Shown here piece by piece: positions 53,203 through 64,000 of a DNA stretch of 64,000 nt. The stretch's first letter is position 1. Each line of letters begins with the position of its first letter. Below the pieces are notes generated by a model. It had not been told where the DNA came from, made no database searches, and worked only from the letters and a program-made list of their open reading frames with translations. Position numbers and translations under genes: made by a program. Origin of the DNA: Magnolia sinica (lineage: Eukaryota; Streptophyta; Magnoliopsida; Magnoliales; Magnoliaceae). The DNA lies in contig NC_080588.1 in the NCBI RefSeq assembly GCF_029962835.1, forward strand, positions 66,942,501 to 67,006,500, read 5' to 3'.

Positions 53203-53789
53203 AGTTGAAAAATAAAAATTCAAGCACTTGTAATTTAATTGAATGTACGTAAATATATTTTAATTGCTTTTAATTAATTTTATTTCTCTCAAATATATTT
53301 TAAATATATGTAAAATTAGTTATTTAATAATAACTTAGGAAAGTTATCCTTAATTTCTTTTTTTTTTTACAATTTTTTGAAATTTTTCTATATTTTTTTA
53401 ATTTTTTTAATTTAAAAAAATTAAAATAGAAGACTCGATTCGAACCGTACCCAACCCGATCCAACTTGGTTTCCCTGACCGAGTCGACTCGGTTCGGATC
53501 AAGCCAGCAAGGATTCGGATCGGATCGAGTCAGCCCTGCTGGACTCGGTCCCAGATCGAATAGAGTTCGAATCAAGTTCTTGAAAAAATCAGATCGAGTC
53601 AAGCCGAGTCGACTCAGACCCAATCCGGTCCGACTCGACTCGATACCCACCTCTAGGCCCAAGTAACTTTGATCTCCTTTGAACTACTCGTACAACTCGA
53701 AGCTCCAGGAGCGTCACCAGTTGTCTTCACAGGACATGTACCCACACCAGCTAGGTTGGTGGTGTGTGGTACACCAGCCAATCCACTTC
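52357..53789. mobile_element. Mutator-like element upstream of gene F with a nested hAT
   Basis: Same insertion as 28622-29369. Target duplication agtcaatat (52348-52356) and aatcaatat (53790-53798) differ by one base. Terminal repeats GGAAGCTGATTGGCTGGTG and the mirrored caccagccaatccacttcc. It is longer than its twin because of the hAT-like insertion 52846-53655. Confidence 0.83.
52846..53655. mobile_element. hAT-like element (810 bp) with 12-bp perfect terminal repeats
   Basis: Begins tagaggtgggta and ends tacccacctcta. Flanking 8-bp duplication ggcccagg (52838-52845) / ggcccaag (53656-53663). 8 bp is the hAT size. Interior has the gactcggttcgg-type repeats and a CT run at 53171-53199. 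The left block lacks it (attatgggctacgtaac at about 29075). Confidence 0.85.
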
Positions 53790-53829
53790 CAATCAATATA
53801 TGCCATGGTGGCATTCCTTGGTGCCTTTA

Positions 53830-54983
53830 TTGGAAACGAATAGGCTACCCATGGCTGGTGTTCGGTGATCTGTGGGCCCCACCATGATGCATGTGTTCCA
53901 TTCAAGTTGTCCATTGATTTTTCTGGATCATAAAATATGGTATGAGACCAAAAATGAGATATATCACAATCTCAATTGGACTACATTACTGGAAACAGTG
54001 TTAAATAAACATCGACCGTTAAAAACTTTTTGGGGGCCATAAAAGTTTTGGATCAAGCTAATCTTGTTTTTTCCCTTCACCTGGGTATGTATGACCTAAT
54101 AAACATATTGGATGTCAAATAAATAGTACAATGGGCCTTAGGAGGATTTTAATGGTGGATATCTAATCACTATTGTTTTCCTATAGTGTGGTCCACTCAA
54201 GATTTCTATCCATCTATTTTTTGGGATCAAGACCTAAAATGATCTTTAAAAATAGATGAACGGAATGGATGAAACACATACATCATGGTGGGGCCCACAG
54301 AGCATCGACCACCAGCCACCAGGTTGGTGTCAGGGGGAGTAGCCAATCCATCTCCCAAACGACTGCCCTCAGGGGTGGTTTGGCACCGTGGATTGGAGGG
54401 GCTTTCAAATCTCCAGTTGTTTGGCGGCATAAAGTAACCGGAGGTTTCAAATTTAGGAGTTTGTAAGCCACGGTGAGAGCTTGGATTACACCTAAAATCA
54501 TTTCAATAGTTGCAGGGGTAACATGTGTGTCACTATACACTTGCATTCTATTGGGCACATGGCTACTAATGATGATCAGCACCGTCCAAACATTGTCCAT
54601 GTAAATCAGCACCGTCCAAACATTGTCCAGCATTGTCCAAACATTGTCCATGTAAATCAACGATTAAAAATTGTTGGTTAGTCACTTGGAAATGATCTTT
54701 GTGCTTGTGGCTCATCCAAGACTTGAAATTTCATCATTTTCAGGCAAAGCATATATTTCAGTGGGCTTATCACAACCACTGTGTCAAAAATTACATATCT
54801 CACTAATTAGAGATATTAAAGTTGATTTAGTAATTAAATTCAAACACCTGTAAATATATCATGGATAGATACTTTTGTATTAAAGTTGATTCATGCCAAA
54901 CGGGAGGATTGCAAATCCAGGGGTTTCTAATCCTGGTGGTCGAATCCAGGGGTTCGAAATCCACGCTCCCAAACAGGCCGTTA
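53830..54983. mobile_element. Two small DNA elements replacing the distal promoter of gene F
   Basis: 53830-54360 is a foldback element (ends aataggctacccatggctgg / gggggagtagccaatccatc). 54370-54983 is Harbinger-like (ends ggggtggtttggcaccgtgg / ccacgctcccaaacaggccg). Together they stand where C has about 50 bp of promoter sequence (about 29400-29455), so the F promoter upstream of about -115 is unrelated to that of C. Confidence 0.7.
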
Positions 54984-54984
54984 A

Positions 54985-55010
54985 CGTCAGTAATGACGTC
55001 GGAACCAAAC
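54985..55010 (+). promoter_or_regulatory. Retained promoter core of gene F: paired TGACG and MYB site
   Basis: cgtcagtaatgacg (54985-54998) and aaccaaac (55003-55010) match the C promoter. Right after them 25 bp, including the TATA-like catattta of C, are missing, the junction being gttt|aaga at about 55016. Confidence 0.5.
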
Positions 55011-55098
55011 TTGTTTAAGAAGCGCGCGCCTGGCATCAGGTCACAGCCACACAACACTCTCTCTTTCTCCCTCTCTCTTTGAAAGGAAGAAAAGATAA

Positions 55099-58000
55099 AT
55101 GTCGAAATCTCCAGAAGAAGAACACCCTCAGAAGGCGTTTGGGTGGGCTGCAAGAGACTCTTCTGGAGTCCTCTCCCCTTTCAAATTCTCTAGAAGGTCT
55201 TACTCCTTTCCATTTCTTCCTTTTCTTTTCTTTTGCAATGAGACTTTTCTCTTTGTTTTCTTTGGAATTCTTCTTCTTTCTTTTCGTGGGTATTTTTGGT
55301 ATTGTATATGCTGTGGTTTGTTTCAAGATCTCTCTCTTCTTGATTTTTTTGGAACCCTCATTTCTTTTCCTTTTTCGTGTTCTTATTGTAATGAGATCTT
55401 TCTTTTTATTTTTGGTCGGTATTTTTCGTATTTCTATTCTCTCTCTTAATGCAATGAGATCTTCTTTTAGTTTGCAATTTTTCTTCTTATTTTTGGTTGG
55501 TTTTTCGGTATTTTCTATGCTCTCTCTCTCATTGTTGTTGGCCTCTCCCAACCTCTTTTCTTTTCTTTTCTTGTATTTTCTTTTATATGTGTTTTTAGTG
55601 CAACGAGATCTTATCTTTCCTTTGGAATTTTTTCTTCTTCTTCTTTTCCGGGTATTTTTTATATTTTCCAAGCTTAGCTTGTTTAGTGTTATTACCCATG
55701 CTCTCTCTTCTTAATTTTTGGTATTTTCCACTCCTATGATATATATACACAGAGGCATGCTCCCCTACGTACGTGCACACCTCTACACACACCTACTTTG
55801 CATGGTATCTTTCCATTCATTGTTGCAAACTCCCAATCAGCTAGATACTTGTGTGCGTGGCTTCGGTGGATTCCCGTATCCACAGAAGTGGTTGGGACCC
55901 AGTGAGGCTCAAAGGAATTTATGTGTCTTAAATCCACACCGTCCAACCATTTTGAAAGTACATTTTAGGGCATGATTCTAAAACTGAAGCTGACTAAATC
56001 TCAGGCGAACCACACCAGAGGAAGCAGTCCTGATTGAATCCCCACCAATAAAAATTTCATAGATTCTAACATAATGTTTATTTGCCATCCAACCTGTTGA
56101 TAAGGTCACAAAGACCTAAATGAAGATATCACACAAATATCATCTGGATCCAAAGCTTTTGTGACCCTCAGGAAGTTTTTAAAGGTCAATTACGTTGTTT
56201 CATCTACTATAGTCCATTTAAGATCTGGATCTGCTTCATTTTTTAGGTTCTTGACCTAAAATGAGCTTTCAGTACAGATCGACGGCATGCATGTAGTCAC
56301 ATACATCATGGTGTGCCTCACATTCAGAGGCCCCACCCGCCCCGGATCCATCCAAGCCGCGCCCGATGCTTTTTTCTCTTTCGTGGTGGGCCAGGCTGCG
56401 AAGTGTCTTGACAATGGACACGTGTCTTATTTTTGTGGGAGCTTTATAGACTTTTTAAATATTAGAAAATATTTTTATGTGAGTCGTGGTGTGTTTGTAG
56501 GGCCAACGGCGACGATGATGTCACGCTCAAGATTCTCTACTGCGGAATCTGCCATTCGGACCTTCACGCCGTTAAAAACGAGTGGGGAAATGCCGTCTAC
56601 CCCTTGCTCCCGGGGTAAGATCGTCTTAACGCCGTTATTCATTGTTTCTAGAAAGGGAATATAAAATGAAGAGGGGATATGAAAAAGGTGACTTGTGGCA
56701 CGCTAGTGTGAAATGTCCAAGCCGTTCTCAGGTGAGGCCCACTCACTTTGAACATGATCTGAACCGCTAAATGGTGTCTGGATGGTCCAAAGAGGGAAAG
56801 CTGGGCCAATGAATGGCTTGGATATTTCACACGTGTGCTTCGCTAGCATGTGGATAGACCCTTTATCCCCTCTCCCTTATAATAAGCAAGCACACGTGCA
56901 GACCCAACTATGTTGGCAAGATAAGCTTTTTATCTCCTTGTGAAAGGTAACTGTTAACTTCTCCATCATCCACCTTTCATAAGTGTAACCCAATCCATAC
57001 CACAAGATTGAAAGGTCAGGATCTCCGATCAGTGGCACCTTCAGGATGGTCATCCGTCCGTAAGATGGCCATGAATTTATCTTATTTGCCATCCATATTA
57101 ATAAGGTGACACAAGCATGCAGGCATGAATGAAGGGAAAACACAAATATCATATCAGCTAGATCCAACACTTTTCCTGTGGTGTAGTTCACATCAGACTT
57201 GGAATTGCTTCATTTTTGAGCCCATCACTTAAAACTGAGCTAGCAAATGGATGAACGGCATAGATATGAAACAAATACACCACGGTGGGCTTCACAGTCC
57301 CAGGACCACCGAACTCTAGAGGTTTTTCGGGTGCACCGAAGCAACGTTATTTTATATGCAAGGCAGTACCCCCGACAGTCGGCAACGCCATCACTGAGCG
57401 CGACTTGCCTGCGACTCCCGGTGACGGCGATGTGGGTGAGACCTGAACTATAGATCCCACCTTTATATATGCAATCAATATCCACACCGTTCATCTGTTT
57501 TTTCAGCTTATTTTACGATATGTTCCAAAAAATGAAGCAAATACAAATTTTAGGTGAAACACAACATAGAAAATTACACATTGCTGAATACTTCCTACTT
57601 CCACATTAATGTTTGTTGACCATCCTAACCTGTTGATAAGGTCAAACATACGTGGGATCGATACTCTTGCTCGGGTGGTAGACTTTCATGAGTTTTAACA
57701 CCCGGTCAAGGGTTCGAGTATCCATATGTAGTGAAATTCCACTAGTGTGAGTGTAGGGGGTGTGTGTGCGTGTGTAACAAAAAAAAAGGTCAAACATACG
57801 TCGATTAAAAAGAAATATAAATATCTGTTTAATCCAAAATATTTGTCGCCACAAAAGGTTTTTAATACTCAATAACCAATATTTTTTGAAATGTGGTCAC
57901 CTAAAATTTGTTTCTACTTAAGTTTTGGGACCATGGTTTTTTATTTTTTTTTTTTTTTGGTTAACTTGGTAGTCACCCACTGTCAGTACACATTCACGGT

Positions 58001-60218
58001 TAGCCACCTCCACTAGGCAATGGATACCAAGACCTCAATGTTGAAACGAGGTATCTTTCACTCAAGTCTACCATGGCTTAAATTAAGCTGGAAAAACAGA
58101 TGAACTGTGTGAATATACAATGCCAAGGGGGCCCTATGGTCAGGATCTCGCAACATCGATTAGGTGAGACCCCGGAACCACTAGTTGAGACCTTGATTGT
58201 GGGGCCCGCTATGATGTACGTGACTACATCCACACCATCCATCTACAATGAAAGCTCATTTTAAGGCATGATCCAAAATATGAAGAATATCCAAATCTCA
58301 GTTGGACCATAATACATGAAACAGTGGTAATTGCCATTAAAACTTTTCGTGGGCCAAAAAGTTTTGGATCAAACTGATATTTGTGTAGTCTCTTCATCCC
58401 CATCTTTTTTATCTTGTCATTAGGTTGGATGGAAAATAAACATTCCAGTAACCCCATGAAGCTTTTAATGGTGTGGATTCAATCATTACTGTTTCTTGTG
58501 GTATGGTCCACATAAGATTTAGATCTATTTCATATTTGGGATCATGCCCTAAAATGAGCTTTAAAAAACGGTCAGGGGTCCCACCCCGTATGCATGCACC
58601 GATTCAACAACTGACGAAGTTGATGAACCCTATACTCTTATCAAGAAATAAAAGTGAGTGACTCGCTCAAGTCAGCTGAGTCAGCGAGCCGACCCGACAA
58701 GATGAGTTGAGTCAGAGCTGAGTTAAAACTCAGCAGCCTGTTCCACAGGGACCCCACTTGAAATTTCACTAAGTTGACTCAGCCGAGTTTCGAATCAAAT
58801 CATCATGTGTTAGAAGTATGGTCGAAAGACCCTACCCACTTCATCATCATTTAAAGAACCATCAGAAATTAATGTAAGCCATCTGTTCCTGCAGGCATGA
58901 GATCGTGGGTATAGTGACCGAGGTGGGGTCCAAGGTATCAAAATTCAAGGTTGGAGATAAGGCGGGCGTCGGGTGCATGGTTGGATCCTGCAAATCATGC
59001 TCCAACTGCAAGCAAGGCTCGGAGAACTACTGTCCCAAGATGATCTTCACCTACAATTCCACGTACCACGATGGCACTATGACGTACGGTGGATACTCCG
59101 ATGTTCTGGTGGTCAATCAGAACTTTGTGATCCACTTCCCTGAGAGCTTGCCACTTGATGGGGCCGCGCCGCTATTGTGCGCCGGTATTACAGTGTACAG
59201 CCCAATGAGGTATTACGGGCTGAGTGAGCCAGGCAAGCATCTAGGAGTGGTTGGGCTCGGTGGACTCGGTCACGTAGCAGTTAAGTTTGCCAAGGCCTTT
59301 GGGTTGAAGGTCACAGTAATCAGTACATCCCCCAACAAGGAGAAGGAAGCAATCGAACGACTCGGTGCTGACTCATTCCTGGTCAGCCGTGACCCGGCCC
59401 AGATGCAGGTGAGTCAGGGTTCGTGTGACTGACATGGCCATGCATGTGTGTTTCAGTCTATCCAAAAACCCACACACATCAAAATTGGACCATCACCCCA
59501 CTTGCTTTTAAGTGCAATGTAAGTGGGGCCCACCACTCTTCACTTTAAATGGCGATGATTTGCTTAGCAATCTGTTATTAGGATTGAAAAGTTCATGTAA
59601 TTATAACCCAGTTAACACTATACGGTGATGATTTGTTCATTACGTCTTTTATGTAGGCTGCCATGGGCACCATGGATGGTATCATCGATACGGTCCCGGC
59701 GGTCCACCCAATCGTGCCGTTGATCAGCCTGCTGAAGACTAGTGGGAAGATGGTTATGGTGGGTGTACCGGATATGCCTCTTGAGTTACCGATATTTCCT
59801 CTGCTTTTAGGTAAGTAAACATCCTATCATTGTCTTTAACTGTCCTATAGATTTGTGTAATTCAAATATTTAGTGAAGGCTGCGTTTGGCTGCACCAAAT
59901 TTCATGAATCATGATATTTAACATTGTAAAATTTCATCACTGATCACAAATGAACGGGCTGGAAGATCGTTGCCCATCTATTATTTTCCCCACTGACATT
60001 GTTCTGATTTTGCAGGGAGGAAGGCCGTGGCAGGAAGTGTCATTGGAGGAATCAAAGAGACCCAAGAGATGATTGACTTTGCCGCCAAGCACAACATCAC
60101 AGCGGACATTGAAGTTATTCAGATGGACTACGTGAACACGGCCATGGAGCGGCTTGCGAAGGCGGACGTACGATACCGGTTCGTCATCGATGTGGGGAAT
60201 ACCTTGAAATCTCCGTGA
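55099..60218 (+). CDS. CAD-like zinc alcohol dehydrogenase, copy F (type II, complete)
   Basis: Twin of copy C, with the same predicted role: NADP-dependent, zinc-containing alcohol dehydrogenase of the CAD/ELI3/mannitol-dehydrogenase group. Exons 55099-55196, 56501-56614, 58895-59408, 59657-59810, 60016-60218, identical in length to those of C, all GT-AG, 360 residues. All zinc ligands (C50, H72/E73, C103, C106, C109, C117, C166), GLGGLG and STS are intact. Versus C there are changes at L122F, E110K, A190V and eleven residues in exon 4, including A279V and F293L; exon 5 is identical. By offset from Arabidopsis CAD5 numbering (3 residues), 122, 279 and 293 correspond to substrate-pocket positions 119, 276 and 290. 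The promoter has lost its TATA-like box and has mobile elements at -115. Likely functional, expression uncertain. Confidence 0.93.
57654..57785 (+). mobile_element. tRNA-derived SINE in intron 2 of gene F, 16-bp target duplication
   Basis: Flanked by aaggtcaaacatacgt at 57638-57653 and 57786-57801. Head: gctcgggtggtagac (A-box-like) and gtcaagggttcgagtatcc (B-box-like). Tail: GTGTGTGTGCGTGTG then an A-run. The equivalent position in C intron 2 (about 33490) is empty. Confidence 0.9.
57937..58069 (-). mobile_element. SINE-like element (family 2) in intron 2 of gene F
   Basis: A poly-T run at the left is the poly(A) tail of a - strand insertion. accatgg flanks it (57930-57936 and 58070-58076). 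Reversed it matches 47573-47677 (gaggtcttggtatcc, ggtggctaaccgtgaa). In C the uninterrupted site reads tttgggaccatggcttaaat (about 33615). Confidence 0.85.
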
Positions 60219-60430
60219 ACCGCCGATTTGAATCAGCATCCATGTGGCCCACCAGTCATATAGTTTTTAGGGTGCTATGTTTTCGTTGGTTTGAGTCAGA
60301 ATCTATGTTGTCCACATAGTCATGTGTTTGGTCACATTTTTTTTAGTTGCTATGCCCGGATTCGGCCTTTTTTTATCAGGTTTTCATTGCTATAAAGGGC
60401 TACATGAGTATCACAATCTATTGGTATCTT

Positions 60431-60800
60431 TCAATGATTTTGGTTTGTGGGGTAATATAAAAGAATGCTTACCATTGAAATATTTGGTAGGCTCCACCTA
60501 GGTGTTTATATTCCATCCAAACTGTATATAAGGTCATTTTCACTAAGATGAAATGAAAACACTAGAAACATAAACTGATACAAAACTTTTGTGGCCATAT
60601 GAATGTTTCAACGATGGTTACTAAATCCTCACTCTTTCCTCTCATGTGGCCCATTTAATTTTTGAATCCTTCTCATTTTTGGTCACATGTCCTAAAATGA
60701 TTTCGAAAAACGGATGGACGGGTTGGATTTATCACAAACATCATAGTGGGCCCCACATAGAATCCTTGCACAGGATCTTTTACTGAAGGCTTTTGCATGA
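60431..60800. repeat. Foldback fragment 3' of gene F
   Basis: Right-half foldback words (aaaacggatggacgggttgg, atcacaaacatcatagtggg). No gene. Confidence 0.5.
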
Positions 60801-60926
60801 AATCGGCTTGCAATTTTAAGAGCATCTCCCTAAGCAGAGGAGGGAGTCTTTTTTTTAAGACTCAGCTCTTGGCTTACATGAAGGCTCACACATAAATTCC
60901 TTATGGAATGGTTCGCATGAGATCAT

Positions 60927-61010
<84 letters not shown>
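60801..61010. repeat. Foldback terminus followed by (TA)n(GA)n microsatellite
   Basis: Terminal segment ggcttacatgaaggctcaca as in 47330-47500, then TA units (60932-60957) and GA units to 61008. Confidence 0.8.
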
Positions 61011-62097
61011 ATGGTCTCCCATGAACCATCCCGCAGGTTACCTTGGTGCGGTCCAATTCCCACAGAAGGCTACAAAGTTCTGTGGACCCCACTATGATGT
61101 ACGTGTTGTATCTGCAACGTCCATCCATTTGGAGATATTATTTTAAGCCATGAGATAGAGAATGAGGCAGATCCAAAGCTTTAGTGGACCCCACTATAGA
61201 AAATAGCTGGAAGATTGATGCCCACCGTTGAAACCTTTCTAAGGTCCACCATGATGTTTTTTCGAAATCCAACATGTTGGAAAGTTAACAAAGACATTAA
61301 AGAAGGGAAAATACAAATATAAGCTTGATCGAAAACTTTTGTGGCCTTTAGAATTTTTTAACGGTGGCATCACTCTCGCCACTGTTTTCTGTGGTGGGGT
61401 CCACTGGAGCTTTGGATGTGACTCGTTCTTTGGATATTAATCTAAAATGATCTCTCCAAATGGATGGACGGCACAGATACAAAACATATATCATGGTGGG
61501 GCCACAAAATTTGGTGATGTCACTTCTCACCCTGTCAATAGCCAATCCACGCCTAGGTCTCCTGCGGGGAAGTGGACTTGCGTACTGAGTAAACTCCGAG
61601 GGGCCTTTCGTGATTTATATATTCCATCCACTCCTTGCATCCAGTTTAATAGATAATTTTAAGGCTTAAGCCCAAAAATGAAGTATATCAAAAGCTCGAG
61701 TGGGCCACATCACAGGAAACAGTGTGAATTGAATGTCAACCGTTGAAATTTTTCTTGGGGTCTACAAGTTTTGGATCAATCTCATATTTGTGTTTTCCTT
61801 TCATCCATATTTGTGTGATCTCACAAACAGGTCGGATGACAAATAAACATCACTATAGACCCTAAAAAGGTTTCAACGGTGGAAATTATTATTCCCAATG
61901 TTTCCTGTTCTATGGTCGACTTGAGCATTGAAAAGGATTCTATTTTTGTCTCAACCATTAAAATACGCTTGAAAAACCGATGGACGGCGTGGATAGACCA
62001 TATCCATTCACAAGGGGCCTAACAGAGTTCACTCAGAACGCAATTGGATTTCCTATTTGCGTAGTAACCTGCGGGATAACTCCTAGGAGACCATTAC

Positions 62098-62129
<32 letters not shown>
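61011..62129. repeat. Foldback (Mutator-like) repeats between genes F and G
   Basis: A mirrored copy occupies about 61080-61540 (gatgtacgtgttgtatctgc against agatacaaaacatatatcat). A further partial copy occupies 61590-62010. A (TA)n tract follows at 62105-62128. No gene. Confidence 0.55.
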
Positions 62130-62136
<7 letters not shown>

Positions 62137-62442
62137 GTGTATGGAGCTACCATAATGTTTGTACGACATTTCATTTGTCCAGCAAGATTATCCTGCCATA
62201 AAAATAGGATGAGCCAAAAATCAGTACGATCCAACCATTGAAATGTGATGCTCCAGGTGAATATGAAGTTTTTAGATGTTCTTCATAATTTTCTATGGTG
62301 TACACCACTCAATGATTGGATCAACCTGATTTTTGGGGCATCTCATTTTCTCCGTGGAATAACCTTAATGGCCGGGCAAAATGTCGTACAAATACCATGA
62401 TGGGACCCACACACCAACTAGTTGGACGTACAACTAGCTGCG

Positions 62443-62492
<50 letters not shown>

Positions 62493-63725
62493 TTTTCGTG
62501 TTTCAAGCCAATCGGACACATTCGCTGTTTGGATCCTCCGACCGAGTTTATTCTGGTGAGGCTCGTTTTCTATTACATATGATACGTGGCCAGCATCTTA
62601 CACAGTACACACTAGCTTCTACTACTGGCAAGTGAGGCCCATGGTGAGGTAATCCAGACCATCCCACAGTGATGTACTACCCCAAAACAATGTCCCAGAT
62701 TCAAAGATCCATATCTCTGAAACTTTATCAATTGAAAGTGGACAGTTGTTGTATTTCTCTTCTTAACCGTCCATCTATAGGCGACGAATCAAAAGGTTAA
62801 AACCGTGCTACCGGAGTAAATTTTTGGGTATTGTCAATCCACCACTACACGAAACAGACCAAGGGTCTAGATTACAAGATAACGGGCCTCACTTATGAGA
62901 AATGAAAACCCAAATTTTGGCAGGACAAAAACCATTGTCCCCGTATATATTTTAGCTTTAAAATGATCATTTTTCCCATTTAAATAGATGGTCATTATCT
63001 GCTTAACTTGATATTATTAGGAAGAAAATGCATTTTTCACATAATTCTTTTGTGGACAATTATGATGTAGGCTGCCATGGGCTCCATCGATTGTATACTC
63101 GATACAGTCTCCGCCGATCACCCGATCCTACCGTTGATCGATCTGCTGAAGTATCATGGAAAGCTCATTATGGTCGGCGTGCCAGATAAGGCTCGAAATA
63201 CCGGCTCTACCCATAATTTGGGGAAAGCAAACCTCGTATAATTTCACTATATACAAAAATGATCCACACAACTTACAACAATAGTGGAAATATCATTATT
63301 GGAAAACCATATTTGCAACTACTAGTGGGGCCCACTTATTACCGTTGTATGATCATATGGTAATAAGCTTTACCAATAGCTAAGTTTCACTAATGGTGTC
63401 GATCACTGGATCATTTTCTAGTATGATTTTTACCACATGTTTGGCATGTTTTCCAATACCATCGGACATGGATGAAATGATATGTACACTTACATATCTT
63501 GATTTTGATTTGGTAGGGAGAAAAACCTTCACAGGAAGTACGACTGGAGGGCTGAGAGAGACACAAGAGATGATCGATTTCGCCGCAGAGCATAATATCA
63601 CAGCTGATGTTGAGGTCATTCCAATGGACTACATTAACACGGCGATGGAGCGACTTGCTAGAGCCGATGTCCGGTATCAATTCGTCATCGACGTGGCGAA
63701 TTCCTTAAAGACTCCATCACACTAG
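62130..63725 (+). pseudogene. CAD-like relic G (type I): intron 3 tail, exons 4 and 5
   Basis: 62130-63066 matches intron 3 of copy A, including the MITE and a (TA)n tract. Exon 4 (63067-about 63220) starts gctgccatgggctcc but has lost 2 bp where A reads aaaagccgctccaaat, so the frame shifts. Its donor reads ggggaaagc where A has ggggtgagc. Exon 5 (63517-63725) is open but the TGA of A is TCA here, adding two codons before TAG. Exons 1-3 are not found between F and this locus. Non-functional. Confidence 0.9.
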
Positions 63726-64000
63726 TCACAAGTTTGAATTGTATCATATACAAATACTTCAGTGTGACTGTTACGAGCTTGAGCATATTACTATAGTTTG
63801 GAGATGCTGGATGGATATAAAGTTTTGAGTTAAACTTGAATTTCGAGATTTCTTAATAGGAGGTTGTCTGTTCTATGAAATTCTAGATTATGAAAGTTGC
63901 ATTATGGTCATTTAAATCCATTAAAAATTTTGTTTGACATTGTTTCAATCTCGAATGGTTTGGGAGCTTGTTTGGACTCATTCCATCTATCTTAGGATTT
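63726..64000. other. 3' flank of relic G, duplicate of the flank of copy A
   Basis: Nearly identical to 3254-3535, so the type I duplication extends past the window's right end. Confidence 0.8.

Larger units (their letters stand above)
49780..60430 (+). repeat. Segmental duplication, right copy (contains CAD-like gene F)
   Basis: Matches 27480-37600 in order, with private insertions at 49903-50557, 50761-51491, 52846-53655, about 53830-54983, 57654-57785 and 57937-58069. Conversely, insertions in intron 1 and intron 3 of C are absent here. Boundaries are approximate. Confidence 0.85.

Noticed and set aside
55036-55671. 211-codon Lys/Arg-rich frame on the minus strand and its 211-codon Phe/Leu-rich mirror on the plus strand
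   Set aside because: Both come from the pyrimidine-rich start of intron 1 of gene F, which lacks stops by composition.

Overview
This is plant nuclear DNA. Genes are split by GT-AG introns, introns are stuffed with nested transposable elements, and the repeats are typical plant classes: Ty3/gypsy, Ty1/copia, LINE, tRNA-derived SINEs, and Mutator-, hAT- and Harbinger-like small DNA elements, plus long CT/TA microsatellites. The very abundant foldback repeat carrying 'ccaccatgatgtatgtg...tatccacaccgtccatcc' reminds me of magnoliid genomes; that placement is an inference I could not test.

The only host gene family I recognise is a tandem array of cinnamyl-alcohol-dehydrogenase-like (CAD/ELI3/mannitol-dehydrogenase-type) zinc alcohol dehydrogenases, all on the + strand. 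I name the seven loci A to G. A (358-3253) has exons 3-5 intact; its exons 1-2 lie before the window. B (16565-17160) is a broken exon 4-5 relic. C (29610-37358) is complete: five exons, 360 codons. D (40290-40403) is a lone exon 2 with a stop. E (48633-49394) is a relic missing exon 4. F (55099-60218) is complete, 360 codons. G (62130-63725) is an exon 4-5 relic with a frameshift and lost donor. Two sublineages alternate: type I (A, E, G) and type II (B, C, F). C and F lie in a duplicated block of about 10 kb (about 27.5-37.6 kb and 49.8-60.4 kb).

Between the genes: 3.3-8.9 kb is mostly unrecognised sequence with a Harbinger-like element, a SINE and two glycine-rich exon-like fragments on the - strand. 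8.9-11.2 kb holds two LINE relics facing each other. 11.4-15.1 kb and 18.4-29.4 kb are dense in foldback Mutator-like elements. A degraded copia pol (15.1-16.5 kb) sits inside relic B. A structurally complete but coding-broken Ty3/gypsy element (20168-26097, - strand) has 702-bp LTRs and a 5-bp target duplication. 37.4-55 kb is again repeats, microsatellites and gene relics.

The most informative point is that C and F started as the same block, so insertions and differences between them can be ordered: two SINEs, two Harbinger-like and two hAT-like elements hit only one copy; F lost a 25-bp promoter segment; and divergence is strikingly uneven (exon 4 about 11%, exon 3 about 2%, exon 5 none), which suggests gene conversion. 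I found no wholly new biological system; the novelty is in the evolution of this array and in the repeat families.
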